Below, one piece after another: positions 56,080-64,000 of a DNA stretch of 64,000 nucleotides. The number at the start of each line of letters is the position of its first letter. Position 1 is the first letter of the stretch. Position numbers and translations under genes: made by a program. The stretch covers positions 27,169-91,168 of the forward strand of contig CALCNX010000092.1 in the NCBI GenBank assembly GCA_937899715.1, given 5' to 3'. Source of the stretch: an uncultured bacterium. Its GTDB lineage: Bacteria > Bacteroidota > Ignavibacteria > Kapaibacteriales > UBA4661. The notes beneath the pieces were generated by a model. It was not told the origin of the DNA and searched no databases. It was given only the letters and a program-made list of their open reading frames with translations.

Positions 56080-56491
56080 GATGGTAGGAAAGAATGAAAA
56101 AGATTTTTGACAACAGAAACGCAAATTTACAACCTCCTTCGGCATTGCGCAACCATTTTAGCCACGAAAAGACTTTTTGTAAATCACCCGCACAATGAAA
56201 AAATTGAAGAAAAAACCACAAATCATTGGCGATTTTGTGAATTTATTGCCATTATTTGCATATTGAGCAAAAGCGTAGTATATTCGCTTGTAGCGAAAAT
56301 TTTCGCACCTTTATACGATAATTACTCCGAAACCCGTATGATACCTCACTGAAACAAACTTCCCGACACACATCGTTCAGGAATTTTTCCGCTATTATAC
56401 TTTGCGTATCATGCACTTTAGTTTTAAGACGAAACGTTGTCTGAGGGATAGTCCGAAAAATCATTATCACCATTGAATTACTTAATCCGAT
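56080..56491. other. Intergenic region between purH and the M20 peptidase gene
   Basis: 412 bases, AT-rich, divergent genes. It holds a candidate sigma-70-type promoter and a 14-base palindrome (listed separately) pointing to the peptidase. I see no clear PurR-like site or riboswitch for purH. Confidence 0.5.
56256..56306 (+). promoter_or_regulatory. Candidate promoter with adjacent palindrome
   Basis: TTGCAT (56256-56261), 17 bases, TATATT (56279-56284), then the perfect palindrome GCGAAAATTTTCGC (56293-56306) around the expected transcription start, a position suited to a repressor. The peptidase ATG is ~190 bases further on, leaving a long leader. Confidence 0.4.
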
Positions 56492-57604
56492 ATGTCTGAC
56501 ATAAAATCAATGATAGCGCCCCGTCTCATCGAGTTATTCAAAGAAATAACGGTTATTCCGGCACTTTCCGGCAAAGAGCGCCCAATGGCGGATTACATTC
56601 ATAATTTTGTCAGCCGCTTGGGATTACATTCCTACGAAGACAATACTTTTACGCGCTGGAATGGCGATGCGGGCAATATTTTGTGTCCCGTAGCAGGCGG
56701 TGGCGATTTCATTATGACTGCCCATATGGACACTCCGCGCCCGACGACCGAAACCAAAGTTATTGTGGATGAAGAAAAAATCACCTCCGATGGCACAACT
56801 GCGCTCGGTGTGGATAATCGTGCGGGAGTAACGATACTGCTCTACACACTGGAAAAAATTGTCAAAGAAAATATTCAAACGCGCGGCTTTACCCTTGCCT
56901 TCACAACGTGCGAAGAAACAACGCTGGACGGCTCTATGAATATACCGCTCCGCGAAGAAATTGACATGGCGTTTGTGTTCGATTCTTCCATGCGCCCGGG
57001 TAATTTTGTCTGCGAATCTTGCGGTGCGATTACCTTCAAAGCCACGTTCATCGGCAAGGCATCGCACTCCGGTATCGCGCCGGAAAAGGGCATCAATGCT
57101 ATCGTGGCGGCGGCAAAAGCCATTAGTAATATTCCCATCGGGCGTGTGGACGGCACCACGACGGTCAATGTGGGCATGATTCATGGCGGCGAGGCGGTAA
57201 ACGTCGTCCCACCGCAGGCAACGATTGATGGCGAAATTCGCTCTATGGATTTGCAACTTGTGGAGAATTTGGCAAAGAAAATTCAAACGACTTTTGAAGC
57301 TGCTGCTGCTGAAGTCGGTGCGGGTCTTGAATTTGCGGCACGATGGGACTTTACACCGTACCACATCAAAAACGAAGACCGTGTGTTCCAAGAAATTAGC
57401 CGTGCTATTGAAAAAACCGGACTCACCCCGAATCCATCAATGTCATGGGGCGGCAGTGATGCAAATTCATTCAATCAGCGCGGCATCAAGGCGGTCAATA
57501 TCGGTATCGGCGCACAAAATCCACACGCAAACACAGAATTTATCTACCTCGAAGACCTTCAAAAGTCTGCCGATATTGCATTAGCAGTAATTCGTGAAAC
57601 CTAA
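56492..57604 (+). CDS. M20-family metallopeptidase (PepT-like)
   Basis: 370 residues, cytoplasmic di-zinc aminopeptidase/tripeptidase type. Zinc and catalytic residues are visible: TAHMDTPRP (His/Asp), LGVDNRAGV (bridging Asp), TCEETTLDGS (catalytic Glu pair), FVFDSS (Asp) and the C-terminal NPHANTEF (His). The lid/dimerisation domain spans residues ~180-295 (KASHSGIAPEKGINAI, RSMDLQLVENLAKKI). Followed after 69 bases by a YfcC-type carrier gene, so cleavage of imported peptides and exchange of their amino acids may be linked. Confidence 0.92.
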   Translation: MSDIKSMIAPRLIELFKEITVIPALSGKERPMADYIHNFVSRLGLHSYEDNTFTRWNGDAGNILCPVAGGGDFIMTAHMDTPRPTTETKVIVDEEKITSDGTTALGVDNRAGVTILLYTLEKIVKENIQTRGFTLAFTTCEETTLDGSMNIPLREEIDMAFVFDSSMRPGNFVCESCGAITFKATFIGKASHSGIAPEKGINAIVAAAKAISNIPIGRVDGTTTVNVGMIHGGEAVNVVPPQATIDGEIRSMDLQLVENLAKKIQTTFEAAAAEVGAGLEFAARWDFTPYHIKNEDRVFQEISRAIEKTGLTPNPSMSWGGSDANSFNQRGIKAVNIGIGAQNPHANTEFIYLEDLQKSADIALAVIRET

Positions 57605-57673
57605 ACGAGCACTCATACGACAAACCGTACTGCACCTTCATTCCGGCACTACCAATACTCTCTTTCTTTTTCT

Positions 57674-59065
57674 ATGAAAAAACTTAAACTCCCCAATACG
57701 TTTATGCTCATTTTTTCGCTGCTCGTTGTGATTGCAGGTCTCACGTGGGTCGTTCCGGGCGGCGAATATACGACGGCGGTATCGAACGGACGGACAGTTA
57801 TTGTGCCGGGTTCATTTCATTACATCAAGAGCAATCCGCAGGGTTTCGGAGCGCTCGTGACCGCACCAATCAAAGGCTTCGTCGAAGCGGCACTCATTAT
57901 TGGTTTTGTGTTGATTGTCGGCGGATCATTTTCAGTGTTACAAAAAACAGAAGCTATCGACGCGCTCATTAAGTCCATCGCCAAAGCGCACGCCCGCTCA
58001 CCCTTCGTACGCATGATGCTGATTCCACTTTTTATGCTGCTCTTCTCCATCGGCGGTGCGACCTTTGGCATGAACGAAGAAGCAATCCCATTTGTGTTAA
58101 TTTTTGTGCCACTCGCGCTTGCGCTCGGCTACGACTCCATTGTGGGCGTGGCGATACCGTTTATTGGGGTGCAAATCGGTTTTGCCGGGGCGTTTCTGAA
58201 CCCCTTTAATGTTGCCATCGCGCAAGGAATAGCGGGCTTGCCGGCGTATTCCGGATTAGAATATCGCTTGATTGTCTGGGCAATCGCCAACGTGCCTGCG
58301 ATTGCGTTCGTGATGTGGTATGCAAAGCGCATTAAAGCTCGCCCCGAACTCAGTCCCATTTATGCCGAGGACACGGAACGCCGCAAAAACCTTGATTTTG
58401 GCGATTTTGAAACATTTACGACAATGACGGCAACCCACAAAACAGTTCTCTGGATGTTTCTAGCGACGCTCGGTGTGATGATTTTCGGCGTGATTCAGTT
58501 CAAATGGTATATCGAAGAAATTGCTGCACTTTTCCTTGTGATGGGCATTTTGGTCGGCATTGTAGGGCGCTTGAATGCAGACAAATTTGTGGCAGCATTC
58601 CTGCACGGTGCGAAAGATTTGGTCTCCACAGCGCTCATTATTGCACTCGCGCGGGCAACGATGGTCGTGGCAAAAGACGCACACATCATTGACACCATGC
58701 TCTTTACGCTTTCGCCGTTCGTGGAATCATCAAGCCCGATATTCGCTGCGCAGAAGATGTTTGTGATTCAGTCAGTCATCAATTTTTTCATTCACTCTGG
58801 CACAGGTCAGGCGGCACTGACTATGCCTATCATGGCTCCGCTCGCTGATCTCACAGGTATTACGCGCCAAACGGCGATTCTCGCCTTCCAATTCGGTGAG
58901 TTTACCAATATCATCATCCCCACATCCGCTATCACGATTGGTGTACTAGCACTAGCAGACATTCCTTGGGAGAAATGGGCAAAATGGGTGCTGCCGCTTC
59001 AACTTGCACTCATGCTGCTGGCGCTTTTGTTGCTCATTCCGCCGTGTTTGTTTCATTGGCAATAA
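57674..59065 (+). CDS. YfcC/ArcD-type carrier (DcuC-superfamily)
   Basis: 463 residues with about 11-12 membrane helices. The start KLPNTFMLIFSLLVVIAGLTWVVPGGEY and motifs GGATFGMNEEAIPFVLIFVP, GAFLNPFNVAIAQGIAGLP and IHSGTGQAALTMPIMAPLAD are characteristic of the YfcC family, thought to move basic amino acids, peptides or C4-dicarboxylates. Inner membrane. Probably an operon with the peptidase upstream. Confidence 0.9.
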   Translation: MKKLKLPNTFMLIFSLLVVIAGLTWVVPGGEYTTAVSNGRTVIVPGSFHYIKSNPQGFGALVTAPIKGFVEAALIIGFVLIVGGSFSVLQKTEAIDALIKSIAKAHARSPFVRMMLIPLFMLLFSIGGATFGMNEEAIPFVLIFVPLALALGYDSIVGVAIPFIGVQIGFAGAFLNPFNVAIAQGIAGLPAYSGLEYRLIVWAIANVPAIAFVMWYAKRIKARPELSPIYAEDTERRKNLDFGDFETFTTMTATHKTVLWMFLATLGVMIFGVIQFKWYIEEIAALFLVMGILVGIVGRLNADKFVAAFLHGAKDLVSTALIIALARATMVVAKDAHIIDTMLFTLSPFVESSSPIFAAQKMFVIQSVINFFIHSGTGQAALTMPIMAPLADLTGITRQTAILAFQFGEFTNIIIPTSAITIGVLALADIPWEKWAKWVLPLQLALMLLALLLLIPPCLFHWQ

Positions 59066-59108
59066 TCCCCTTCGCACACCCGAAGAAATCACGACTATCA
59101 TCAACCAT

Positions 59109-59155
59109 CACGAATTATTTCGCGTGAAATTTCGTGAAGTTTCGTGATATTCGTA
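59109..59155. repeat. Short TTCGTGA-type direct repeats
   Basis: GTGAAATTTCGTGAAGTTTC and the following CGTGATATTCGTAG contain three near-identical TTCGTGA-like steps, preceded by a related CACGAATTATTTCGCG. Lies between the carrier and the helicase gene. Function unknown. Confidence 0.4.
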
Positions 59156-59191
59156 GATAACTCTTCTTCGTTTCCATTTTGCCCTCCCACT

Positions 59192-62100
59192 ATGTCCTTG
59201 TCTTTGTTCCGGCTTCCTCAGGAATCAGCACAATACTTTTACCAAGAAATACGCGAAATCCTCTTTGATGAGCACGCCCTGCAAAGCACACAAATACTGA
59301 TGTTGCGAAATATTTTGCGGGAAATTCTTCAGGCAGTAACCGCCGATGAGCCGCAGCTTTTTACCGACCTCTACTCACGCCTCCTCTTTGTTGCTGACAA
59401 ATACGCACTTCCGCCATATATTCTTCGTGAACTTCACGCCTTCCGCCGCATTGCTACTCGTGCCGGACGAAAAAATTCTAAACTTACCGTGGAAGCCGTT
59501 CATAGTTCGGCTCGTGCGCTTGCACTGGTGATATTTTTCTTTTCGGAAGAGCGAGCACCGGAACCGCTCCGCACAGCACTTCTCACCGCAAAACCATTCA
59601 CAAAAGAAGCCGCAACAACAAAGGAAATTGTACCACTGCTGCGGCTCACCGTGCAGAGTTTTGGCATAGTCGAAAGCAAGCAAGGGCGTGCGTTTGTGGA
59701 TATTGAAGGACTCTCGCATGAAGGCGAAACGCTTCTTGTGCGGCTCTGGGAGCCATGGCACGATATGGAGCAGCTTGGCTGGGAATTTTGTACGCTGCAT
59801 ATTGCTCACGTGCGCTTTGTCGGTATGCAGAAAATGGCTTTGGTTAAAAGCGAGACCGAGGAAGCGGCTGAAATAAGCCTGTACGAGACGACCGCACAAT
59901 CTATCGTTATTTTGGAACCGGATTATTTGCTGGATGTGACCGACCTTGCCGAATGTGTACAGGGAAAACTCCCATTCGGTGGAAACCCGCGTCTTTCCTT
60001 ATTGCGCAAATTTTTACCAACCGAAGCAAAAATGTCTCTTGTGGGTGGGAACATAGCGAACTTCTGCTTTGATGCGCTTTTGTCGAACCCTGATGCAGAT
60101 TTTGATACGGTTTTCCGAGAAGCAATTCTCCAGAAACCTCTTCAAATCATTGCCTTGCAGAACGAAAATACGGAATCGCTTAATCTTCTGCGGATGCACG
60201 CCTCCACGATTTTTGCCAATATCCGCACAATGCTGAGTTCGCTTTCATGGGATAAAGCTAGTATTGAAGCGAGTTTTATGTCGCCTATGTATGGATTGCA
60301 GGGGCGCTTAGACCTGATGGTAGAATATGCCGACGACCCGCAACGTAAGACGATTGTGGAACTCAAAAGCGGTTCCGCGCCCGCCAATGCCACATGGGAA
60401 AACCACGCAGCACAGGTGACGGGCTACAACCTGCTTCTGGACTCGTGTTTCCGGGAGCGTTCCGGCGACAGTTGCATTTTTTACGCCCGCGATATTGTTC
60501 GACCTCTGCGCAATATCCCAAATGACCAGCATTCAAAACAAGTGCTTCTGGCGCTGCGCAACCGCATTATTACGCAGGAGCGCTCGCTCTCGCTCCGCCA
60601 CACACGGACACTGCAAGAGCTTCATCCCGAACACTTTGGGCTGATGCCACGCTTTGTGGAAGCAGAATTACAACGTTTTGCAAGCGTTTTCGCTACGGCG
60701 ACCTCTCTCGAACGCAAGTATTTTCGCTCCTTTGCGGCGTTTGTGAGCCGTGAAAATTGGTCAGCTCGGATAGGAGGCGGGGAGCGCGGCGAGGGATTTT
60801 CGGGGTTGTGGCGAAGAAGCATCGTCGAAAAATCTGATTCGTACAGCATTCTGGCGTATCTCGCACTGGACAAAGAAGAAAGTGATTTTGCTCAACTGCA
60901 CTTGCATTTTCGCCGCACCGCAGAGACATCACCCCTTGCCAATTTTCGTGTCGGCGACATCGTGATGCTCTACCCGCTTTTTGAAAATGAGGCTGACGAG
61001 CGCTCGTTCTTGCGCGGTGCGATGCTGAAGGGATATATCAAGCGCATCACACGGGACAGCGTTGTGGTGAGCCTGCGCAACAAGCAAATCACCACCGACG
61101 GACGGGCAGAGAATCTCTTCCGAAGCGAGGTACAGTGGGCGATTGAGCCGGACTTCATGGGAACGGAATTTAAGTCGCAGTATGAATCGCTCTACGAACT
61201 TCTGAAAGCGACAGAAAGCAAACGAAAACTCTTGATGGGACTGCAAGAACCAGAGTTTGACGAGGAAGTACGCCAGCGTGTACAAAATACACCGTACAAT
61301 GACCTAACCGAAGAACAACACGCACGGCTTGCCGAGGCAATGAGCGCCCACGATTATTTTCTGCTTCAGGGTCCGCCCGGAACCGGTAAAACCTCACGAA
61401 TGTTGAAGTCTATGGCACTTCATTTGTTCAATCAGACAAAAGAGAACGTTCTTTTTCTGGCGTTTACCAACCGCGCAGTGGATGAAATCTGTGAAGCCCT
61501 AAAAAATGCAGACCTTGATTTTATGCGTCTTGGTGCGAAGGAATCTACCACACACACCGACCGTGTACTTTATACACTCATCGAAGGCAAGACGATTGAG
61601 GAAATTCAAGACCTTCTTGCGAGCAAGCGCATTGTGGTTTCGACCATTTCTTCGTTGCTGAAAAATCAAGAAATTCTTGCTATTATCCACTTCAGCACAC
61701 TCATTGTGGATGAGGCTTCGCAGGTGGTGGAGCCACAAATTATCGGTCTGCTGGCACGATTCCGACGCTTTATTTTGATTGGCGACGAGAAGCAACTTCC
61801 GGCGGTTGTTGTTCAGCCGGAGCGTGGTACATTTGTGAAGGATGCAGAAATGAACGAGGCGGGGTTTCTTGATTTGCGCACGTCTGTTTTTGAGCGACTT
61901 CTTACGCGCTGCAAGGCACAAGGCTGGGCGCAGGGTTTCGGTATTATTACCCGTCAGGGCAGAATGCACCACGCCATTTCAGCATTTCCGAATGCGGCGT
62001 TCTATGGTGGCGCTCTGGCACATCTCAGCGAACGCCAAGCCGCACCGCTTTCTGAAACAACGACTATCGCCAACGTTCACGATAATTACTCGGAGCAATT

Positions 62101-62620
62101 CCCTGAAATAGATTGTGTCAAAAATACACTTTTTCAAAAGCGTCTTGTTTTTTGGGAATCGCAAAAAGAAGACCAAACCAAAGTCCATGAGCAAGAGGCA
62201 CAGCGAGCAGCAATGCTGGCAACATACTTCCACGAACAGCTAGGCGAGCGGTTTCATGCGGGAAGCATCGGCATTATTACGCCGTTCAGAGCGCAAATTG
62301 CGGCAATACATCGGCATCTGCCGGAAGAATTACGCGGAAGCATCACGATTGACACGGTGGAGCGCTATCAAGGCAGCGAGCGTGACATTATCATTTTGTC
62401 GTTTGCTGTCAATTTCCCGTCGCAGGTGCGCTCCATCCAGTCACTTTCGCCCGACGGCAGTATTGACCGCAAGCTGAACGTGGCGCTGACACGCGCACGG
62501 GAACGAATGATTGCATTAGGCTGCACCGAAGCACTGGCGCAGAGTCCGATTTTGAATCGGTTTATCGGTTTTGTGCGAAATGAGGGCGGATTTATCGGTA
62601 ACGTGCAATCCCCGACATGA
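59192..62620 (+). CDS. Dna2-like PD-(D/E)XK nuclease / SF1 helicase
   Basis: 1142 residues from ATG 59192 (MSLSLFRLPQESAQYFYQ); an upstream start at 59144 is possible. A ~250-residue N-terminal region of unknown fold precedes a Dna2/Cas4-type nuclease: LDVTDLAECV, SLVGGNIANFCFDALL, GLQGRLDLMVEY, the ExK core IVELKSGSAP and QVTGYNLLLDS. The C-terminal SF1B helicase has Walker A LLQGPPGTGKTS, TLIVDEASQVVEPQ, GDEKQLPAVV, VERYQGSERD and LNVALTRARERM. The nuclease Fe-S cysteines of eukaryotic Dna2 are not all evident; one Cys (AECV) is in the expected place. Likely cleaves and unwinds single-stranded flaps in repair or replication. Confidence 0.85.
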   Translation: MSLSLFRLPQESAQYFYQEIREILFDEHALQSTQILMLRNILREILQAVTADEPQLFTDLYSRLLFVADKYALPPYILRELHAFRRIATRAGRKNSKLTVEAVHSSARALALVIFFFSEERAPEPLRTALLTAKPFTKEAATTKEIVPLLRLTVQSFGIVESKQGRAFVDIEGLSHEGETLLVRLWEPWHDMEQLGWEFCTLHIAHVRFVGMQKMALVKSETEEAAEISLYETTAQSIVILEPDYLLDVTDLAECVQGKLPFGGNPRLSLLRKFLPTEAKMSLVGGNIANFCFDALLSNPDADFDTVFREAILQKPLQIIALQNENTESLNLLRMHASTIFANIRTMLSSLSWDKASIEASFMSPMYGLQGRLDLMVEYADDPQRKTIVELKSGSAPANATWENHAAQVTGYNLLLDSCFRERSGDSCIFYARDIVRPLRNIPNDQHSKQVLLALRNRIITQERSLSLRHTRTLQELHPEHFGLMPRFVEAELQRFASVFATATSLERKYFRSFAAFVSRENWSARIGGGERGEGFSGLWRRSIVEKSDSYSILAYLALDKEESDFAQLHLHFRRTAETSPLANFRVGDIVMLYPLFENEADERSFLRGAMLKGYIKRITRDSVVVSLRNKQITTDGRAENLFRSEVQWAIEPDFMGTEFKSQYESLYELLKATESKRKLLMGLQEPEFDEEVRQRVQNTPYNDLTEEQHARLAEAMSAHDYFLLQGPPGTGKTSRMLKSMALHLFNQTKENVLFLAFTNRAVDEICEALKNADLDFMRLGAKESTTHTDRVLYTLIEGKTIEEIQDLLASKRIVVSTISSLLKNQEILAIIHFSTLIVDEASQVVEPQIIGLLARFRRFILIGDEKQLPAVVVQPERGTFVKDAEMNEAGFLDLRTSVFERLLTRCKAQGWAQGFGIITRQGRMHHAISAFPNAAFYGGALAHLSERQAAPLSETTTIANVHDNYSEQFPEIDCVKNTLFQKRLVFWESQKEDQTKVHEQEAQRAAMLATYFHEQLGERFHAGSIGIITPFRAQIAAIHRHLPEELRGSITIDTVERYQGSERDIIILSFAVNFPSQVRSIQSLSPDGSIDRKLNVALTRARERMIALGCTEALAQSPILNRFIGFVRNEGGFIGNVQSPT

Positions 62621-62645
62621 TTGCTCAAAACAACTTATCCGGGCT

Positions 62646-64000
62646 TTATGATAAAACCTCAACAACATCCCCGAAAAGGTCATATTCAGACGCATCGGTG
62701 ATGTCGGCAAGAACAAAATCACCTGTTTGCAGGGGCTTCGAGGACTTCAGGAATACTTCGTTATCTACTTCGGGTGCATCGGCTTCGGAACGCCCTTGAT
62801 ATTCAATCACGCCATTTTCGTCCGTAAATGACTGGTCAATCAATATTTTAAGCTGCTTGCCGACTTTTGCCTCATTTTTCTCCAATGAAATTTCTCGTTG
62901 TATTTCCATCAACCGTGCCGTGCGCTCTTGCTTCACTTCTGCCGGAATCGGGTCGCCCAAGATAAAGGAATAGGTATCGTCTTCCTGCGAATACTCGAAC
63001 ACGCCCACGCGGTCAAAACGCTGCTCCTGCACGAAGTCGCATAGCTCCTGAAAGTCTGCTTCGGTCTCGCTCGGATACCCTGCAATGAATGTGGTGCGGA
63101 GCGCTATTCCGGGCACGGTATCCCGTATTTCTTGCAGCAATTTTTCGGTCGTGTTGCGCGTAATACCGCGCCGCATGGATTTTAGAACGTTGGTGGAAGC
63201 GTGCTGGAGCGGCATATCAAGGTAGGTACAGATATTGGAGCGCTCGGCGATGACGGGTAAAATATCGGTCGGAAATTTTGACGGAAAAGCGTACATGAGG
63301 CGTAACCACTGAAGCCCGTCAATATCCGAAAGATTCCTGAGCAAATCCGCCAGCCCACGCTTGCCTGTCAGATCGCGCCCGTAATCGGTGAGGTCTTGCG
63401 CAATAAGCACAATTTCCTTCACGCCTTTGCTCACAAGGAACGATGCTTCTTCCACCAATTTTTCTATCGGACGTGAGCGATGACCGCCGCGAATAAGCGG
63501 AATAGCGCAGAACGAACAAGGATTGTCGCAGCCTTCGGATATTTTCAAGTATGCAAAATGCTGCGGCGTAGTCAGTACACGCTCACCCAAAAGCGAATAC
63601 TTAAAGTTTGGCGTAAGTGACTTAACCACATTTTCAAAATCGGATTCGCCAAAGAAATGGTCAACTTGCGGCATTTCTTTACGCAAGTCTTCGCCATAGC
63701 GCTGCGATAGACAGCCTGCTACAATCAGCTTCTGCGTCCTACCCTCGCCCGCCAGTTCTTCCTTCTGGCGAATTGCCTCGAAAATGGTCTCAATGCTTTC
63801 TTCCTTCGCCTTGTCAATAAAGCCGCAGGTGTTGATAATGACCGCATCGGCTTCGCGGGCAGCCACGAAGTTCATCCCGTGCGCCTGAATCATGCCCATC
63901 AGGATTTCGGAATCGGTCGTGTTTTTGCTACATCCAAGTGTGATGACCGATACGGTATTGATGTCCGCAGCAGGTTCTGCGTGGCTTGGGCAGATCGGAA
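62646..64000 (-). CDS. rimO: RimO, ribosomal protein S12 methylthiotransferase (5' end beyond window)
   Basis: Radical-SAM enzyme that adds a methylthio group to the conserved Asp of ribosomal protein S12. The frame is open to the window edge. The ATG at 63899 is internal, because the diagnostic VITLGCSKNTTDSEIL lies upstream of it. Visible: N-terminal cluster cysteines (LGCSKN, INTCGF, VAGCLSQRYG), the radical-SAM cluster CDNPCSFCAIP, PxxRGGHRSRP and a C-terminal TRAM domain (LKILIDQSFTDENGVIEYQG). SEADAPEVDN is typical of RimO as opposed to MiaB. Convergent with the helicase gene. The last nine bases of the window equal an Illumina adapter start. Confidence 0.95.
   Translation of the reverse strand, partial: PICPSHAEPAADINTVSVITLGCSKNTTDSEILMGMIQAHGMNFVAAREADAVIINTCGFIDKAKEESIETIFEAIRQKEELAGEGRTQKLIVAGCLSQRYGEDLRKEMPQVDHFFGESDFENVVKSLTPNFKYSLLGERVLTTPQHFAYLKISEGCDNPCSFCAIPLIRGGHRSRPIEKLVEEASFLVSKGVKEIVLIAQDLTDYGRDLTGKRGLADLLRNLSDIDGLQWLRLMYAFPSKFPTDILPVIAERSNICTYLDMPLQHASTNVLKSMRRGITRNTTEKLLQEIRDTVPGIALRTTFIAGYPSETEADFQELCDFVQEQRFDRVGVFEYSQEDDTYSFILGDPIPAEVKQERTARLMEIQREISLEKNEAKVGKQLKILIDQSFTDENGVIEYQGRSEADAPEVDNEVFLKSSKPLQTGDFVLADITDASEYDLFGDVVEVLS

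Noticed and set aside
56080..56491. Purine riboswitch upstream of purH
   Set aside because: I could not find the conserved junction bases or pairing arms on the minus strand.

Overview
The window looks like part of a bacterial chromosome from the Bacteroidota/Chlorobiota (FCB) assemblage. Three long secreted proteins end in type A sorting domains of the type IX secretion system (T9SS). There is a TonB-dependent receptor with an N-terminal carboxypeptidase-regulatory-like domain. Two well-placed promoters carry the Bacteroidota-style TAnnTTTG element. A Kapabacteria- or Ignavibacteria-like lineage is my best guess, but that is inference. I see no phage, no insertion sequence and no CRISPR array.

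Layout. 1-2378 is the C-terminal part of mfd, cut by the window edge. 2.4-13.1 kb (+) holds a T9SS cargo with anchor-D-like repeats, two outer-membrane/OmpA-type paralogues and a HEPN toxin-like gene with a small overlapping partner. 13.2-24.0 kb (-) is a nine-gene acyl-chain island: SDR reductase, exported alpha/beta hydrolase, crotonase-fold enzyme, tandem MaoC protein, acyl-CoA ligase, STAS/SEC14-like protein, TonB receptor, MFS transporter and an unusual KAS III-like enzyme. Two near-identical 18-bp palindromes lie upstream of its first gene. 24.3-26.9 kb has an orphan OmpR-type regulator with tandem 11-bp repeats in front of it, a leucine-rich repeat protein and a GNAT/FemAB-like protein. 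26.9-43.8 kb is a second surface-protein region: a third OmpA paralogue downstream of a BNR-repeat T9SS cargo, a lipoprotein, and a 3115-residue T9SS cargo with an internal 583-residue tandem duplication. 43.9-49.2 kb carries a DUF4230 protein, a membrane SpoIIE-type phosphatase and an S9 peptidase. 49.3-52.2 kb carries osmC, hslU, ruvC, tRNA-Ala and tRNA-Asp. An AT-rich stretch with a methyltransferase and a TonB-C-terminal protein follows, then purH, an M20-family peptidase with a YfcC-type carrier, a Dna2-like nuclease-helicase, and rimO running off the end.

Two layers deserve attention. First, the order T9SS cargo then barrel/OmpA/OmpA protein occurs twice, which suggests a dedicated surface-display or anchoring partner for each cargo. 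Second, the acyl island joins an exported hydrolase, outer- and inner-membrane uptake, CoA activation and beta-oxidation-like chemistry. Its KAS III-like enzyme has lost two catalytic positions and its crotonase has isomerase-type residues, so it may define an uncharacterised lipid or aromatic-acid pathway.
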